This document shows, one piece after another, positions 40,849 through 51,352 of a stretch of DNA of 64,000 nucleotides (position 1 is the first letter of the stretch; each line of letters starts with the position of its first letter). Under the pieces are notes generated by a model. It saw only the letters and a program-made list of their open reading frames with translations. It did not search any database and was not told where the DNA came from. The stretch is taken from NCBI RefSeq assembly GCF_900200035.1, contig NZ_FZTC01000007.1:29515-93514 (forward strand), read 5' to 3'. A program made the position numbers and the translations under genes. Source of the DNA: Klebsiella grimontii (GTDB lineage: Bacteria; Pseudomonadota; Gammaproteobacteria; Enterobacterales; Enterobacteriaceae).

Positions 40849-43110
40849 ATGACAATTATTAATCACACCCTCGGTTTCCCTCGCGTTGGCCTGCGTCGCG
40901 AGCTGAAAAAAGCGCAAGAGAGCTACTGGGCGGGCAATACCGGCCGCGAAGAACTGCTGGCTGTTGGCCGCGAACTGCGCGCTCGCCACTGGGATCAACA
41001 GAAGCAAGCCGGCGTTGACCTGCTGCCGGTGGGCGATTTCGCCTGGTACGACCATGTTCTGACCACCAGCCTGCTACTGGGCAACGTGCCGGCTCGTCAT
41101 CAGAACAAAGACGGCTCCGTCGATATCGATACCCTGTTCCGCATTGGCCGCGGCCGCGCGCCGACCGGCGAACCGGCTGCGGCGGCAGAAATGACCAAAT
41201 GGTTTAATACCAACTACCACTACATGGTGCCGGAATTCGTCAAGGGCCAGCGGTTCAAACTGACCTGGACCCAGCTGCTGGATGAAGTGGATGAAGCGCT
41301 GGCGCTGGGCCACAAGGCGAAACCCGTCCTGCTCGGGCCGGTCACTTACCTGTGGCTCGGTAAGGTTAAAGGCGAGCCGTTCGACCGCCTGAGCCTGCTG
41401 AACGATATTCTGCCGGTTTACCGGCAAGTGCTGGCTGAACTGGCAAAACGCGGTATTGAATGGGTGCAGATTGATGAGCCGGCGCTGGTGCTGGAGCTGC
41501 CGCAGGCGTGGCTGGACGCCTTCAAACCGGCTTACGAGGCGCTTAACGGCGAGGTTAAGCTGCTGCTGACCACCTACTTTGAAGGCATTACCGATAACCT
41601 CGACACCATCACCGCGCTGCCGGTACAGGGTCTACATGTGGATCTGGTCCACGGCCAGGATAATGTCGCTGAGCTGCATAAACGCCTGCCTGCCGACTGG
41701 CTGCTCTCCGCCGGATTGATCAACGGCCGCAACGTCTGGCGCGCCGATCTGAGCGAGAAATACGCGCAGGTTAAAGCTATCGTCGGTAAACGCGAGCTGT
41801 GGGTCGCTTCTTCCTGCTCCCTGCTACACAGCCCGATCGATTTGAGCGTGGAAACGCGGCTCGATGCGGAGGTGAAGAGCTGGTTTGCCTTCGCCCTGCA
41901 AAAATGTGAGGAGCTGGCGCTGCTGCGCGATGCGCTGAACAGCGGCGATACCGCGGCGATTGCTGAATGGAGCGCGCCGATTCAGGCCCGTCGCCACTCA
42001 ACCCGCGTGCATAACGCGGCGGTGGAGAAGCGTCTGGCGGCCATCACCGCTCAGGACAGCCAGCGCCAAAGCGCCTATCAAGTCCGCGCCGCAGCGCAGC
42101 GCGCCCGCTTTAAGCTGCCGGCCTGGCCGACCACCACCATCGGTTCTTTCCCGCAGACCACTGAGATCCGCGGCCTGCGTCTGGACTTTAAAAAGGGCAA
42201 TCTGGATGCGAACAACTACCGTACCGGCATCGCCGAACACATCAGACAGGCGATTATGGAGCAGGAGCGCCTGGGCCTGGACGTGCTGGTACATGGTGAA
42301 GCCGAGCGTAACGACATGGTGGAATACTTCGGCGAACACCTGGATGGGTTTATTTTCACGCAGAACGGCTGGGTACAGAGCTATGGTTCCCGCTGCGTCA
42401 AACCGCCGGTGGTGATCGGCGACGTCAGCCGTCCGGAGGCGATCACCGTTGAGTGGGCTAAATACGCTCAGTCGCTGACCGAAAAACCGGTAAAAGGCAT
42501 GCTGACCGGCCCGGTGACCATTCTTTGCTGGTCCTTCCCGCGGGAGGACGTCACCCGTGAAACGATTGCGAAGCAGATTGCTCTGGCGCTGCGCGACGAA
42601 GTGGCGGACCTGGAAGCCGCCGGTATCGGTATCATCCAGATCGACGAACCGGCGCTGCGCGAAGGCCTGCCGCTGAAGCGTAGCGACTGGGATGCGTATC
42701 TGGCGTGGGGCGTGGAAGCTTTCCGTATCAATGCGGCGGTGGCGCAAGACGACACGCAGATCCACACCCATATGTGTTATTGCGAGTTCAACGACATCAT
42801 GGACTCTATTGCCGCGCTGGATGCGGACGTCATTACCATCGAAACCTCGCGCTCCGATATGGAGCTACTGGAGTCGTTCGAAGAGTTCGACTATCCGAAT
42901 GAAATCGGGCCGGGCGTGTACGACATTCACTCCCCGAACGTGCCGAGCGTGGAGTGGATCGAAGCGCTGCTGAAGAAAGCCGCGCAGCGTATCCCGGCCG
43001 AGCGCCTGTGGGTGAACCCGGACTGCGGCCTGAAAACCCGCGGCTGGCCGGAAACCCTAAGCGCGCTGACCAACATGGTCAAGGCCGCGCAGAACCTGCG
43101 CCAGGCCTAA
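40849..43110 (+). CDS. metE: Cobalamin-independent methionine synthase
   Basis: Zinc enzyme that transfers the methyl group from 5-methyltetrahydropteroyl-triglutamate to homocysteine. The 753 residues equal E. coli length: two homologous TIM barrels, with substrate-binding [17 protein letters not shown] at the N terminus. The zinc ligands are in [12 protein letters not shown] (His-x-Cys, about 641/643) and [13 protein letters not shown] (Cys about 726). The start is the ATG at 40849, nine bases after GAGG; an in-frame ATG at 40726 lies inside the ERIC element and is not used. It is divergent from its activator gene metR. Confidence 0.98.
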   Translation: MTIINHTLGFPRVGLRRELKKAQESYWAGNTGREELLAVGRELRARHWDQQKQAGVDLLPVGDFAWYDHVLTTSLLLGNVPARHQNKDGSVDIDTLFRIGRGRAPTGEPAAAAEMTKWFNTNYHYMVPEFVKGQRFKLTWTQLLDEVDEALALGHKAKPVLLGPVTYLWLGKVKGEPFDRLSLLNDILPVYRQVLAELAKRGIEWVQIDEPALVLELPQAWLDAFKPAYEALNGEVKLLLTTYFEGITDNLDTITALPVQGLHVDLVHGQDNVAELHKRLPADWLLSAGLINGRNVWRADLSEKYAQVKAIVGKRELWVASSCSLLHSPIDLSVETRLDAEVKSWFAFALQKCEELALLRDALNSGDTAAIAEWSAPIQARRHSTRVHNAAVEKRLAAITAQDSQRQSAYQVRAAAQRARFKLPAWPTTTIGSFPQTTEIRGLRLDFKKGNLDANNYRTGIAEHIRQAIMEQERLGLDVLVHGEAERNDMVEYFGEHLDGFIFTQNGWVQSYGSRCVKPPVVIGDVSRPEAITVEWAKYAQSLTEKPVKGMLTGPVTILCWSFPREDVTRETIAKQIALALRDEVADLEAAGIGIIQIDEPALREGLPLKRSDWDAYLAWGVEAFRINAAVAQDDTQIHTHMCYCEFNDIMDSIAALDADVITIETSRSDMELLESFEEFDYPNEIGPGVYDIHSPNVPSVEWIEALLKKAAQRIPAERLWVNPDCGLKTRGWPETLSALTNMVKAAQNLRQA

Positions 43111-43117
43111 TGGAGAG

Positions 43118-43139
43118 CGACCCGACTCGTGGCGGGTCG
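43118..43139 (+). other. Hairpin after metE
   Basis: CGACCCG / CGGGTCG with an 8-base loop lies 7 bases past the metE stop. No T-run follows, so termination would need Rho or a weaker mechanism. I see nothing else certain in 43111-43264. Confidence 0.45.
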
Positions 43140-43275
43140 GGGTAAGCAGAAGAGCATTAAGAACGTCCAACCAACAAGCCGCGATCCTGTGTCTTGAGTT
43201 TGCCCAGGAAGGATCTCTTTGGCTAAAGTTAAGCGTTTCCTGAACCGGGCGAATGTCGCTCTTCGGAGGTAAATG

Positions 43276-43965
43276 ATGACTGAATATAACGATCAAAAGG
43301 GATATTTGCGTTTTGCCATTAACCTGGGCAACCCGGTTCTCGCGACACTTCTGCCGGATGGCTCTCCGGGAGGGATAACCGTTGAGCTGGCGAACAAGCT
43401 GGCGGCAGAGAGCCAGCGCGAAGCGCGGTTTGTGACCTGGCCGACGGCCGGGCAGGTAGTGGATGCGGCGCTGCAGGATCAATGGGATATCGCTTTTCTG
43501 GCTATCGACCCGGCGCGGGAAGATAAGCTTCGCTTCACGCCGCCCTACGTCACCATCGAAAGCTCGGCGATGGTTAAAAAAGAGAGTGAAATACGGTCGG
43601 TTCAGGAGATGGACCGCGAAGGTGTAGTGATAAACGTGGGCAAAGGTGCGGCCTACGAGCTGTATCTGATTCGCACGCTAAAACACGCGACGATGCGCCA
43701 GTACGCCACTTCTCAGGAGGCTATTCAGGCATTCATCCACGGCGAAGGCGATATGGCGGCCGGTATTCGCCAGCCTCTGGAGCAAGCCGCGCAGGAAAAC
43801 CCGGCGTTACGCGTTCTGCCCGACAGCTTTAGCCAGATACGCCAGGCGATATGCGTCCCGCGCAATGCGCCGCAGCACTATGAATTTATTTGCCGCTGCC
43901 TTTCTTCATGGATAGCGGACGGTACTATTGCCGGGATGGTGAAGCGCCATATCGGCAATAGCTGA
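43276..43965 (+). CDS. Solute-binding-protein-like protein without signal peptide
   Basis: The 229 residues resemble family 3 extracellular solute-binding proteins (amino-acid type), with LRFAINLGNPVLATLLPDGSPGGITVELANKLA, WDIAFLAIDPAREDKLRFTPPYVTIESSAMV and CVPRNAPQHYEFICRCLSSWI. No signal peptide or membrane segment is present, and a stop codon lies immediately upstream in frame, so the product should be cytosolic. GGAGG (43265-43269) favours the second ATG (43276). No permease or ATPase gene is adjacent. It is absent from this place in E. coli. Function unknown; it may be a cytoplasmic ligand-binding or enzyme-like derivative (the fold also includes dehydratases). Confidence 0.8.
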   Translation: MTEYNDQKGYLRFAINLGNPVLATLLPDGSPGGITVELANKLAAESQREARFVTWPTAGQVVDAALQDQWDIAFLAIDPAREDKLRFTPPYVTIESSAMVKKESEIRSVQEMDREGVVINVGKGAAYELYLIRTLKHATMRQYATSQEAIQAFIHGEGDMAAGIRQPLEQAAQENPALRVLPDSFSQIRQAICVPRNAPQHYEFICRCLSSWIADGTIAGMVKRHIGNS

Positions 43966-43968
43966 ACT

Positions 43969-44781
43969 TTAACCGCGCTGACCGCCATGCTGGGCAAACC
44001 ACGCCAGCATCCGCTGCCAGCCGTCCTTCGCCGACTCTTCATGATAGCTGGCGCGATAGTCGGCGTTAAAAGCGTGATCGGCCTGCGGGTAAACCACGAT
44101 CTCCGCCGTGGCGTTGGCCGCCCGCAGCGCCTGGCGCATGGTTTCCACCGTATCCTGCGGAATGCTGTCATCTTTCGCGCCATACAGCCCTAAAACCGGC
44201 GCGTTGAGATCGACGGCAATATCCACCGGATGCTTCGGCGAATTCAACGTTTTCTCGCCGACCAGTTTGCCGTACCAGGCGACGGCGGCTTTTAGCTGCG
44301 GGTTATGCGCAGCGTACAGCCAGGTAATGCGCCCGCCCCAGCAGAAGCCGGTAATCAGCAGGCGATGGGCATCGCCGCCGTGGCGGGAGGCCCAGCTGGC
44401 TACGTGATCGAGGTCGGCCAGCACTTGAGAGTCCGGCACTTTTTTAACCAGCCCCTGGAACAGAGAAGGGATGTCGCTGTAATCATTAGGGTCGCCCTGG
44501 CGGAAGTACAGCTCTGGAGCGATAGCCAGATACCCCTCTTTCGCCAGACGGCGGCAAATATCGCGAATATGTTCATGCACGCCGAAAATTTCCTGAACCA
44601 CGATGACGACCGGCAGCGGGCCGTCGACGTTCCCCGGGCGGGCGTGGAATGCCGGCATGTTATCCCCCTGCGAAGGGATTGATGTCTCTCCGGAGACGAT
44701 GTTCTCATCTGATGTGTGAACGGCAGTGGCGGCGTGCGGCGTGGCTGCAGGTGCAAAGCCGGTTTGCTTAATTGTCGTCAT
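43969..44781 (-). CDS. dlhH: Dienelactone hydrolase family protein
   Basis: Alpha/beta-hydrolase related to carboxymethylenebutenolidase; the E. coli homologue is YsgA/DlhH and its natural substrate is not known. The 270 residues show the family oxyanion region VVIVVQEIFGVHEHIRDICRRLAKEGY, the nucleophile motif GFCWGG (Cys in place of Ser), a later acidic residue near GLYGAKDDS, and the catalytic His in PQADHAFNADYR. A 40-residue variable N terminus precedes the domain. It converges with the previous gene, 3 bases apart. Confidence 0.93.
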   Translation of the reverse strand: MTTIKQTGFAPAATPHAATAVHTSDENIVSGETSIPSQGDNMPAFHARPGNVDGPLPVVIVVQEIFGVHEHIRDICRRLAKEGYLAIAPELYFRQGDPNDYSDIPSLFQGLVKKVPDSQVLADLDHVASWASRHGGDAHRLLITGFCWGGRITWLYAAHNPQLKAAVAWYGKLVGEKTLNSPKHPVDIAVDLNAPVLGLYGAKDDSIPQDTVETMRQALRAANATAEIVVYPQADHAFNADYRASYHEESAKDGWQRMLAWFAQHGGQRG

Positions 44782-44908
44782 GGTATTCTCCGTACCCTTA
44801 ATTTGTTAGCGCAGCAATAACTATAGCTGCTCTGGACAGGACGTTAACCAAACACAGTGCCCGAAACAGGCTATCTTTTGTTCAGGCTTCCGCGATTTAG
44901 CTTGTTAA

Positions 44909-44924
44909 TGTGATGTATATCACC
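44909..44924. promoter_or_regulatory. Distal CRP site of udp
   Basis: TGTGA-TGTATA-TCACC differs from the CRP consensus only at the last base. Its centre is at about -93.5 from the predicted udp start, the known E. coli position. Confidence 0.85.
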
Positions 44925-44960
44925 CTTTTATGGAAAGTTATTGCAATGAATTTCATTCGT

Positions 44961-44976
44961 GGTGATTGTTGTCACA
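44961..44976. promoter_or_regulatory. Proximal CRP site of udp
   Basis: GGTGA-TTGTTG-TCACA is centred at about -41.5. The 52-bp spacing to the distal site leaves room for CytR between them (TTGCAATGAATTTCATT, 44941-44957). Confidence 0.8.
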
Positions 44977-44997
44977 AAATTGAGCCGACAGCTTCTG

Positions 44998-45003
44998 TAA
45001 AGT
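44998..45003 (+). promoter_or_regulatory. -10 element of udp
   Basis: TAAAGT implies transcription from about 45010. No good -35 hexamer is present; it is replaced by the proximal CRP site, as in a class II CRP-dependent promoter. Confidence 0.65.
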
Positions 45004-45048
45004 ACCGTTTTGCTTCTGCTGATAATTCGACCCACAGAGGAGTTTTTT

Positions 45049-45810
45049 ATGTCCAAGTCTGATGTTTTTCATCTCGGCCTCACCAAAAACGATTTACAAG
45101 GGGCTACGCTGGCTATCGTCCCTGGCGATCCGGAGCGTGTGGAAAAGATCGCCGCGCTGATGGATAAGCCGGTTAAGCTGGCATCTCACCGTGAATTCAC
45201 CACCTGGCGCGCGGAGCTGGACGGTAAAGCAGTGATTGTATGTTCTACCGGTATCGGCGGCCCATCGACCTCTATCGCCGTGGAAGAACTGGCCCAGCTC
45301 GGCATCCGTACCTTCCTGCGTATTGGCACCACCGGCGCTATCCAGCCGCACATCAACGTAGGCGATGTTCTGGTGACTACCGCTTCTGTCCGCCTGGACG
45401 GTGCAAGTCTGCACTTTGCGCCCATGGAGTTCCCGGCGGTGGCTGATTTTGAATGTACTACCGCGCTGGTTGAAGCGGCGAAATCTATCGGCGCAACCAC
45501 CCATATCGGCGTGACCGCCTCCTCCGACACCTTCTATCCGGGTCAGGAACGTTACGACACCTTCTCCGGCCGCGTTGTGAGCCGCTTTAAAGGCTCGATG
45601 GAAGAGTGGCAGGCGATGGGCGTGATGAACTATGAAATGGAATCCGCCACGCTGCTGACGATGTGCGCCAGCCAGGGCCTGCGCGCCGGGATGGTTGCCG
45701 GAGTTATCGTCAACCGTACCCAGCAGGAAATTCCGAACGCGGAAACCATGAAGCAAACCGAAAGCCACGCGGTGAAAATTGTCGTGGAAGCGGCGCGTCG
45801 CCTGCTGTAG
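45049..45810 (+). CDS. udp: Uridine phosphorylase
   Basis: Reversible phosphorolysis of uridine to uracil and ribose-1-phosphate for pyrimidine salvage. The 253 residues match E. coli. Motifs are [12 protein letters not shown] (phosphate), [39 protein letters not shown] and the nucleoside-binding [15 protein letters not shown] strong Shine-Dalgarno (GAGGAG) precedes the ATG at 45049; an upstream in-frame ATG is in the leader. It is controlled by CRP and CytR, by analogy with E. coli and by the sites seen upstream. Confidence 0.98.
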   Translation: MSKSDVFHLGLTKNDLQGATLAIVPGDPERVEKIAALMDKPVKLASHREFTTWRAELDGKAVIVCSTGIGGPSTSIAVEELAQLGIRTFLRIGTTGAIQPHINVGDVLVTTASVRLDGASLHFAPMEFPAVADFECTTALVEAAKSIGATTHIGVTASSDTFYPGQERYDTFSGRVVSRFKGSMEEWQAMGVMNYEMESATLLTMCASQGLRAGMVAGVIVNRTQQEIPNAETMKQTESHAVKIVVEAARRLL

Positions 45811-45827
45811 TTCTTCTCCTTTCCGTA

Positions 45828-45858
45828 AAGGGCCGGACTCTCCGGCTCTTCTTTTTTG
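45828..45858 (+). terminator. Terminator of udp
   Basis: A 10-pair stem (AAGGGCCGGA / TCCGGCTCTT, one G-U) with a CTC loop runs into CTTTTTT. It starts 17 bases past the udp stop. Confidence 0.9.
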
Positions 45859-45948
45859 CGTAGCGCCTCGCAGGAAAACCCTTTCCAACTGGACGTTTGT
45901 ACAGCACAATTCTATTTTGTGCCGTAAGTGGTTGCCGCAGGGGGCGTT

Positions 45949-47397
45949 GTGGATATTTCGATTATTATGAGTGCCGTTGCGGCGCTGGCCGTGGGCCTGA
46001 TTGTTGGCTGGCTGGCGACGAAAGCGCACGCCGATCAAATTCGCGCCGATCTTATCGAAGAGCGGCGCGAGCTGGATATTGAACTGAGCGCGGCCCGCCA
46101 GCAGCTGGTGCAGGAGTCCCACTGGCGAGAAGAGTGCGAACTGCTCAATAACGAGCTGCGCAGCCTGCGCGATATCAACGCCTCGCTGGAAGCCGATCTC
46201 CGTGAAGTGACAACCCGTCTTGAATCCACTCAGCTGCATGCCGAAGATAAAATCCGCCAGATGGTCAACAGCGAGCAGCGGCTTAGCGAGCAGTTTGAGA
46301 ACCTGGCGAATCGCATCTTTGAGCACAGCAACCGACGGGTGGATGAGCAGAATCGCCAGAGCCTGCACGGCCTGCTGACGCCGCTTCGCGAGCAGCTGGA
46401 TGGTTTTCGCCGTCAGGTGCAGGATAGCTTTGGCCAGGAAGCGCGGGAGCGCCACACCCTGGCCCATGAAATCCGTAATCTCCAGCAGCTTAATGCGCAA
46501 ATGGCCCAGGAGGCGCTAAACCTGACTCGCGCGCTTAAGGGCGATAACAAAACCCAGGGCAACTGGGGCGAGGTGGTGTTGACCCGCGTGCTGGAAGCGT
46601 CCGGGCTGCGGGAGGGCCATGAATATCAGACCCAGGTGAGCATCGAAACGGACAACCGCTCGCGGATGCAGCCTGATGTGATTGTCCGTTTGCCGCAGGG
46701 GAAAGACGTGGTTATCGATGCCAAGATGACCCTGGTGGCCTACGAACGCTATTTCAATGCCGAAGATGATTATACCCGTGAAGCGGCGCTGCAGGAGCAT
46801 ATCGCTTCCGTACGCAACCATATGCGCCTGCTGGGGCGTAAAGACTACCAGCAGCTGCCGGGGCTGCGCTCGCTCGACTACGTTCTGATGTTTATCCCGG
46901 TGGAGCCGGCCTTCCTGCTGGCGATCGATCGCCAGCCGGAACTCATTAGCGAAGCGCTGAAAAACAACATTATGCTGGTGAGCCCGACCACGCTGCTGGT
47001 GGCGCTGCGGACTATCGCCAATCTCTGGCGCTATGAGCATCAGAGCCGTAACGCGCAGAAAATTGCCGAAAGAGCGGGGCGGCTGTACGACAAAATGCGC
47101 CTGTTTGTTGACGATATGTCCGCTATCGGCCAGAGCCTGGATAAAGCCCAGGATAACTACCGCCAGGCGATGAAAAAGCTCGCTTCCGGGCGAGGCAACC
47201 TGCTGGTGCAGGCGGAATCATTTCGCGAGCTGGGCGTGGAGGTTAAACGTGGGATTAATCCTGACTTAGTCGAACAGGCAACCGCACAGGATGAGGAATA
47301 CTTCCTTACAGATGACGGTAACGTTCAGGAAGATAACGATTTTTCTTCCGATACGGCCGCTGCCGCCGCGTATGATAACCGCCCTCAGCCGCGTTGA
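45949..47397 (+). CDS. rmuC: DNA recombination-limiting protein RmuC
   Basis: Membrane-anchored protein with a nuclease-like domain that limits inverted-repeat recombination in E. coli. The 482 residues have an N-terminal membrane segment (about 5-24), a long coiled coil (about 30-190, Glu/Gln/Arg-rich) and the RmuC domain. That domain has the PD-(D/E)XK-like core [21 protein letters not shown] and [14 protein letters not shown]. It starts with GTG at 45949 after GCAGGGGG; the in-frame upstream GTG adds seven unmatched residues. The Asp/Glu-rich tail is variable compared with E. coli (475). Confidence 0.95.
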   Translation: MDISIIMSAVAALAVGLIVGWLATKAHADQIRADLIEERRELDIELSAARQQLVQESHWREECELLNNELRSLRDINASLEADLREVTTRLESTQLHAEDKIRQMVNSEQRLSEQFENLANRIFEHSNRRVDEQNRQSLHGLLTPLREQLDGFRRQVQDSFGQEARERHTLAHEIRNLQQLNAQMAQEALNLTRALKGDNKTQGNWGEVVLTRVLEASGLREGHEYQTQVSIETDNRSRMQPDVIVRLPQGKDVVIDAKMTLVAYERYFNAEDDYTREAALQEHIASVRNHMRLLGRKDYQQLPGLRSLDYVLMFIPVEPAFLLAIDRQPELISEALKNNIMLVSPTTLLVALRTIANLWRYEHQSRNAQKIAERAGRLYDKMRLFVDDMSAIGQSLDKAQDNYRQAMKKLASGRGNLLVQAESFRELGVEVKRGINPDLVEQATAQDEEYFLTDDGNVQEDNDFSSDTAAAAAYDNRPQPR

Positions 47398-47467
47398 AGC
47401 GTATGGGAAGTGCGCTAAACCTGTTACACTCAACGAACATTTTCTTGATAAGCAAGCAGGCATTGAG

Positions 47468-48223
47468 ATGGTTGAGGATTCACAAGAAACGACGCATTTT
47501 GGCTTTCAGACTGTCGCCAAAGAGCAGAAAGCTGACATGGTGGCGCATGTATTTCATTCTGTGGCCGCAAAATATGACGTAATGAACGACCTGATGTCGT
47601 TCGGCATTCATCGTTTGTGGAAGCGTTTCACCATCGACTGCAGCGGCGTCCGCCGCGGGCAAACCGTATTGGATCTGGCGGGTGGCACCGGCGATCTGAC
47701 GGCGAAATTCTCTCGTCTGGTGGGCGAAACCGGCCGCGTGATGCTGGCGGATATCAACGACTCAATGCTGAAAATGGGCCGTGAGAAGCTGCGCAACATC
47801 GGCATCGTCGGCAACGTGGAATACGTCCAGGCAAACGCTGAAGCGCTGCCTTTTGCGGACAACACCTTTGATTGCATTACGATTTCTTTCGGTCTGCGTA
47901 ACGTGACCGACAAAGAAAAAGCGCTGCGCTCCATGTATCGCGTATTAAAGCCAGGCGGTCGTCTGCTGGTGCTGGAATTCTCGAAACCGATTATTGAGCC
48001 GCTCAGCAAAGCCTACGACGCCTATTCTTTCCATATTCTGCCGCGCGTGGGTGAGCTGGTTGCTAAAGATGCCGAAAGCTATCGTTATCTTGCTGAATCT
48101 ATTCGAATGCACCCCGATCAGGAGACGCTGAAAGGTATGATGCAGGACGCAGGGTTTGAAAGCGTCGACTACTACAACCTGACGGCAGGCATCGTTGCGC
48201 TACACCGCGGTTATAAGTTCTGA
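47468..48223 (+). CDS. ubiE: Ubiquinone/menaquinone C-methyltransferase
   Basis: SAM-dependent C-methylation in both ubiquinone and menaquinone synthesis. The 251 residues equal E. coli. Motif I is [12 protein letters not shown]; further motifs are [51 protein letters not shown] and the C-terminal [11 protein letters not shown]. The ATG at 47468 starts the family N terminus [16 protein letters not shown]. It is first of the ubiE-ubiJ-ubiB run, 70 bases after rmuC. Confidence 0.98.
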   Translation: MVEDSQETTHFGFQTVAKEQKADMVAHVFHSVAAKYDVMNDLMSFGIHRLWKRFTIDCSGVRRGQTVLDLAGGTGDLTAKFSRLVGETGRVMLADINDSMLKMGREKLRNIGIVGNVEYVQANAEALPFADNTFDCITISFGLRNVTDKEKALRSMYRVLKPGGRLLVLEFSKPIIEPLSKAYDAYSFHILPRVGELVAKDAESYRYLAESIRMHPDQETLKGMMQDAGFESVDYYNLTAGIVALHRGYKF

Positions 48224-48236
48224 CAGGAGGGACGCT

Positions 48237-48842
48237 ATGCCTTTCAAACCACTGGTTACCGCCGGTCTTGAGACGGTCCTCAATGCTTTCCTCTGGCGCG
48301 ATCGGGCGCTGAAACCCGCCCGCCAGCGTCTGCTGGGGAAAGTGCTGCGCGTCGAGCTGCAAGAGCTTTCCGATCCGGTGGTGCTGGTTTTTAGCGAACG
48401 CCAGCTGGATGTGCTGGGCGCGTGGGAAGGCGAGGCCGACTGCACCGTGCGTACCCGCCTGAGCGTGCTTCCGCAGCTACGCAATCGCCAGCAGCTTACC
48501 GCGCTGATTCGTAGCGGCGATCTCGAAGTAGAGGGCGATCTGCAGGTGGTGCAAAATACCGTCACGCTGTGCGATCTGGCGGAGTTCGATCCGGCTGAAC
48601 TGCTCGCCCCGTATACCGGTGATGTTGTTGCGGAAGGCTTCGGTAAAGTATTCCGCGGCGGCGCTCGCTTTCTTGTGCATGGCGCTCAGCGCCAGCAGCG
48701 CTATGTAGCGGAAGCGATTACCGAAGAGTGGCGCCTGGCGCCGGGTCCGCTGGAGCTGGCCTGGTTTGCAGAGGAAACCGCTGCGGTGGAACGAACCCTG
48801 GCCGCGCTGGAAAAACGGCTGGAAACGCTGGAGGGCAAATGA
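48237..48842 (+). CDS. ubiJ: Ubiquinone biosynthesis accessory factor UbiJ
   Basis: Lipid-binding (SCP2-domain) scaffold that helps assemble the soluble Ubi complex for aerobic ubiquinone synthesis. The 201 residues begin [22 protein letters not shown], have the SCP2 fold (about 15-115) with [20 protein letters not shown], and end in a coiled coil ([19 protein letters not shown]). AGGAGG (48225-48230) lies six bases before the ATG. It overlaps ubiB by 4 bases. In E. coli the sRNA EsrE overlaps the 3' part of this gene; I cannot tell whether it is made here. Confidence 0.95.
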   Translation: MPFKPLVTAGLETVLNAFLWRDRALKPARQRLLGKVLRVELQELSDPVVLVFSERQLDVLGAWEGEADCTVRTRLSVLPQLRNRQQLTALIRSGDLEVEGDLQVVQNTVTLCDLAEFDPAELLAPYTGDVVAEGFGKVFRGGARFLVHGAQRQQRYVAEAITEEWRLAPGPLELAWFAEETAAVERTLAALEKRLETLEGK

Positions 48843-50479
48843 CGCCAGGAGAAATACGGCGCCTGTATTTTATCGTCCACACCTTTTTGAGCTACGGGCT
48901 GGATGAGCTCATTCCCAAAATGCGTATCACGCTGCCGCTGCGAATCTGGCGGCGGATGCTGTTCTGGATGCCCAATCGCCATAAAGACCGCCCTCTCGGC
49001 GAGCGACTGCGCCTCGCATTACAGGAGCTGGGGCCGGTGTGGATCAAATTTGGCCAGATGCTCTCGACCCGTCGCGACCTCTTTCCGCCCCATATTGCCG
49101 ATCAGCTGGCCATGCTGCAGGACCGCGTTGCGCCTTTTGACGGTCTGCAGGCCAAAAAGCAAATTGAGCAAGCCATGGGCGGCCTGCCGGTAGAGGCCTG
49201 GTTTGATGACTTCTCGATTGAACCGCTCGCTTCCGCTTCTATTGCCCAGGTGCATACCGCACGTCTGAAAGAGAACGGCAAAGAGGTTGTCATTAAGGTG
49301 ATTCGCCCGGATATCGTTCCGGTTATCAAAGCGGATATGAAGCTCATCTACCGTCTTGCCCGCTGGGTGCCGCGTCTGCTGCCGGACGGCCGCCGTCTTC
49401 GCCCGCAGGAAGTGGTTCGCGAATACGAAAAAACGCTGCTGGATGAGCTCAACCTGCTGCGTGAATCAGCTAACGCTATCCAGCTTCGCCGCAACTTCGA
49501 AGAGAGCCCGATGCTCTATGTCCCGGAAGTTTACTCGGACTACTGCAGCGAAGGCATGATGGTGATGGAGCGGATTTACGGGATCCCGGTGTCCGACGTC
49601 GCCGCGCTGGAAGCGCAGGGGACTAACATGAAGCTGCTGGCTGAGCGTGGCGTACAGGTCTTCTTTACCCAGGTTTTCCGCGACAGCTTCTTCCATGCCG
49701 ACATGCATCCGGGCAATATTTTTGTCAGCCGTAACCACCCGGAAGATCCGCAGTACATTGGCATTGACTGCGGTATCGTCGGCTCGCTGAACAAAGAAGA
49801 TAAGCGCTATCTGGCGGAAAACTTCATTGCCTTCTTCAACCGCGATTACCGCAAAGTTGCGGAGCTGCACGTTGATTCCGGCTGGGTTCCCGCGGATACC
49901 AACGTTGAAGAGTTCGAGTTTGCTATTCGTACCGTCTGCGAGCCTATTTTTGAAAAGCCGCTGGCGGAAATCTCGTTTGGCCACGTGTTGCTGAACCTGT
50001 TTAACACGGCGCGACGTTTCAATATGGAAGTGCAGCCGCAGCTGGTTCTGCTGCAGAAGACATTACTTTACGTAGAAGGTGTAGGTCGCCAGCTCTATCC
50101 TCAGTTAGACTTGTGGAAAACGGCGAAACCGTTCCTTGAGTCGTGGATAAAAGAACAGGTGGGCATTCCGGCTCTGGTGCGGGCGTTTAAAGAAAAAGCG
50201 CCGTTCTGGATCGAAAGAATGCCGGAAATACCTGAGCTGGTGTATCAGAGCCTGCAGCAAAGCAAGCAGTTGCAGAATAGCGTCGATACCATCGTGCGCG
50301 ACATCCAGGTGCGACACGTGCGCCAGGGTCAGTCCCGCTATCTGTTTGGTATAGGCGCGGTTTTATTACTGAGTGGTACGCTGTTATTCATCCACCGTCC
50401 CGAGTGGGGCATGATGCCGGGCTGGCTGATGGCCGCTGGCGTCGTAACCTGGCTTATCGGCTGGCGAAAGACGAACTGA
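48839..50479 (+). CDS. ubiB: Ubiquinone biosynthesis regulatory protein kinase-like UbiB
   Basis: Membrane-anchored atypical kinase/ATPase of the ABC1/ADCK (UbiB) family needed for ubiquinone synthesis. The 546 residues equal E. coli. They show the family-specific KxGQ motif in [13 protein letters not shown], the Ala-rich loop [12 protein letters not shown], catalytic [11 protein letters not shown] and metal-binding [10 protein letters not shown]. Two C-terminal membrane helices (about 498-518 and 522-540) end the chain. It overlaps the ubiJ stop (ATGA). Confidence 0.97.
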   Translation: MTPGEIRRLYFIVHTFLSYGLDELIPKMRITLPLRIWRRMLFWMPNRHKDRPLGERLRLALQELGPVWIKFGQMLSTRRDLFPPHIADQLAMLQDRVAPFDGLQAKKQIEQAMGGLPVEAWFDDFSIEPLASASIAQVHTARLKENGKEVVIKVIRPDIVPVIKADMKLIYRLARWVPRLLPDGRRLRPQEVVREYEKTLLDELNLLRESANAIQLRRNFEESPMLYVPEVYSDYCSEGMMVMERIYGIPVSDVAALEAQGTNMKLLAERGVQVFFTQVFRDSFFHADMHPGNIFVSRNHPEDPQYIGIDCGIVGSLNKEDKRYLAENFIAFFNRDYRKVAELHVDSGWVPADTNVEEFEFAIRTVCEPIFEKPLAEISFGHVLLNLFNTARRFNMEVQPQLVLLQKTLLYVEGVGRQLYPQLDLWKTAKPFLESWIKEQVGIPALVRAFKEKAPFWIERMPEIPELVYQSLQQSKQLQNSVDTIVRDIQVRHVRQGQSRYLFGIGAVLLLSGTLLFIHRPEWGMMPGWLMAAGVVTWLIGWRKTN

Positions 50480-50511
50480 CGGCGGTCGCCTTTATCACCG
50501 CGCATAATGTG

Positions 50512-50517
50512 TATAAT
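50512..50517 (+). promoter_or_regulatory. Candidate -10 of the tat operon promoter
   Basis: A perfect TATAAT lies 39 bases before the tatA start. The -35 region is weak (CCTTTA at 17 bp), so read-through from ubiB may add to expression. Confidence 0.5.
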
Positions 50518-50555
50518 GCGTCCTAATAATCATCATCTGTCATAGGGGAATGTGT

Positions 50556-50807
50556 ATGGGTGGTATCAGTATTTGGCAGTTACTCATTGTTGTCGTCATC
50601 GTGGTTCTGCTTTTTGGGACAAAAAAGCTGAGCTCGCTCGGTTCAGATTTAGGAGCGTCGATCAAAGGCTTTAAAAAGGCCATGAGCGACGAAGATAAAC
50701 CGGAAAAATCCGCACCCGATGCCGATTTTGCGGCGAAAACCCTTGCTGATAAGCCGGATGATGTAAAGAAAGACGAGACTAAACGCCACGACAAAGAGCA
50801 GGTGTAA
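50556..50807 (+). CDS. tatA: Twin-arginine translocase subunit TatA
   Basis: Forms the size-variable pore of the Tat system that exports folded proteins. The 83-residue product has a short N-terminal membrane helix (about 6-20), the hinge FGTKKL, an amphipathic helix ([19 protein letters not shown]) and an acidic tail ending KRHDKEQV. It is six residues shorter than in E. coli, within the variable tail. The ATG at 50556 is used; the ATG two codons upstream is too close to the GGGGA. First of tatABC. Confidence 0.97.
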   Translation: MGGISIWQLLIVVVIVVLLFGTKKLSSLGSDLGASIKGFKKAMSDEDKPEKSAPDADFAAKTLADKPDDVKKDETKRHDKEQV

Positions 50808-50810
50808 TTC

Positions 50811-51350
50811 GTGTTCGATATCGGTTTTAGTGAGCTGCTGCTGGTATTCGTGATTGGCCTCATCGTTTTGGGGCCGCAGCGACTACCGGTAGCGGTAAAG
50901 ACGGTGGTTAGCTGGATCCGCACGCTGCGGTCGCTTGCGGCTACCGTACAAAATGAAATAACGCAGGAATTAAAACTGCAGGAGTTTCAGGAAAGCCTTA
51001 AAAAGGTGGAAAAGGCCAGCCTGGACAACCTGACGCCCGAGCTAAAAGCTTCAATGGATGAGCTGCGTGAAGCGGCTGAATCTATGAAGCGATCCTACTC
51101 CGCCCACGATCCTGAAAAAGCCAGCGACGAAGCCAACACCATTCACAACCCGGTCGTTAAAGGGAGTGAAGAGCAGCGCAAGGACGTGACGCCGGCAGCG
51201 GCTGAACACCAGGCCAGCGCGCCGGAGCATGCGCCTGACCCCGTGGCTGAAGAGCTTTCCGCTTCGCAGAGTGAAATCCCGGCAGTGAAAGTAAAAACTG
51301 CCGTGTCGGCTTCCGATTCTTCCTCCCCTGTATCGAGTGATAAACAGTAA
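50811..51350 (+). CDS. tatB: Twin-arginine translocase subunit TatB
   Basis: With TatC, binds twin-arginine signal peptides. The 179 residues show a single N-terminal membrane helix (about 3-21), the conserved [13 protein letters not shown] hinge, an amphipathic helix to about residue 100 and a low-complexity Ser/Ala/Glu-rich tail, somewhat longer than E. coli (171). It starts with GTG at 50811, 3 bases after the tatA stop. tatC begins 2 bases after its stop. Confidence 0.97.
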   Translation: MFDIGFSELLLVFVIGLIVLGPQRLPVAVKTVVSWIRTLRSLAATVQNEITQELKLQEFQESLKKVEKASLDNLTPELKASMDELREAAESMKRSYSAHDPEKASDEANTIHNPVVKGSEEQRKDVTPAAAEHQASAPEHAPDPVAEELSASQSEIPAVKVKTAVSASDSSSPVSSDKQ

Positions 51351-51352
51351 AA

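Noticed and set aside
45094..46500. Open frame of 468 codons on the minus strand opposite udp and the 5' part of rmuC
   Set aside because: It spans two well-supported genes and their terminator on the other strand. Its His/Gln/Arg-rich composition is what the antisense of G+C-rich codons gives, and no ribosome-binding site or homology is visible.
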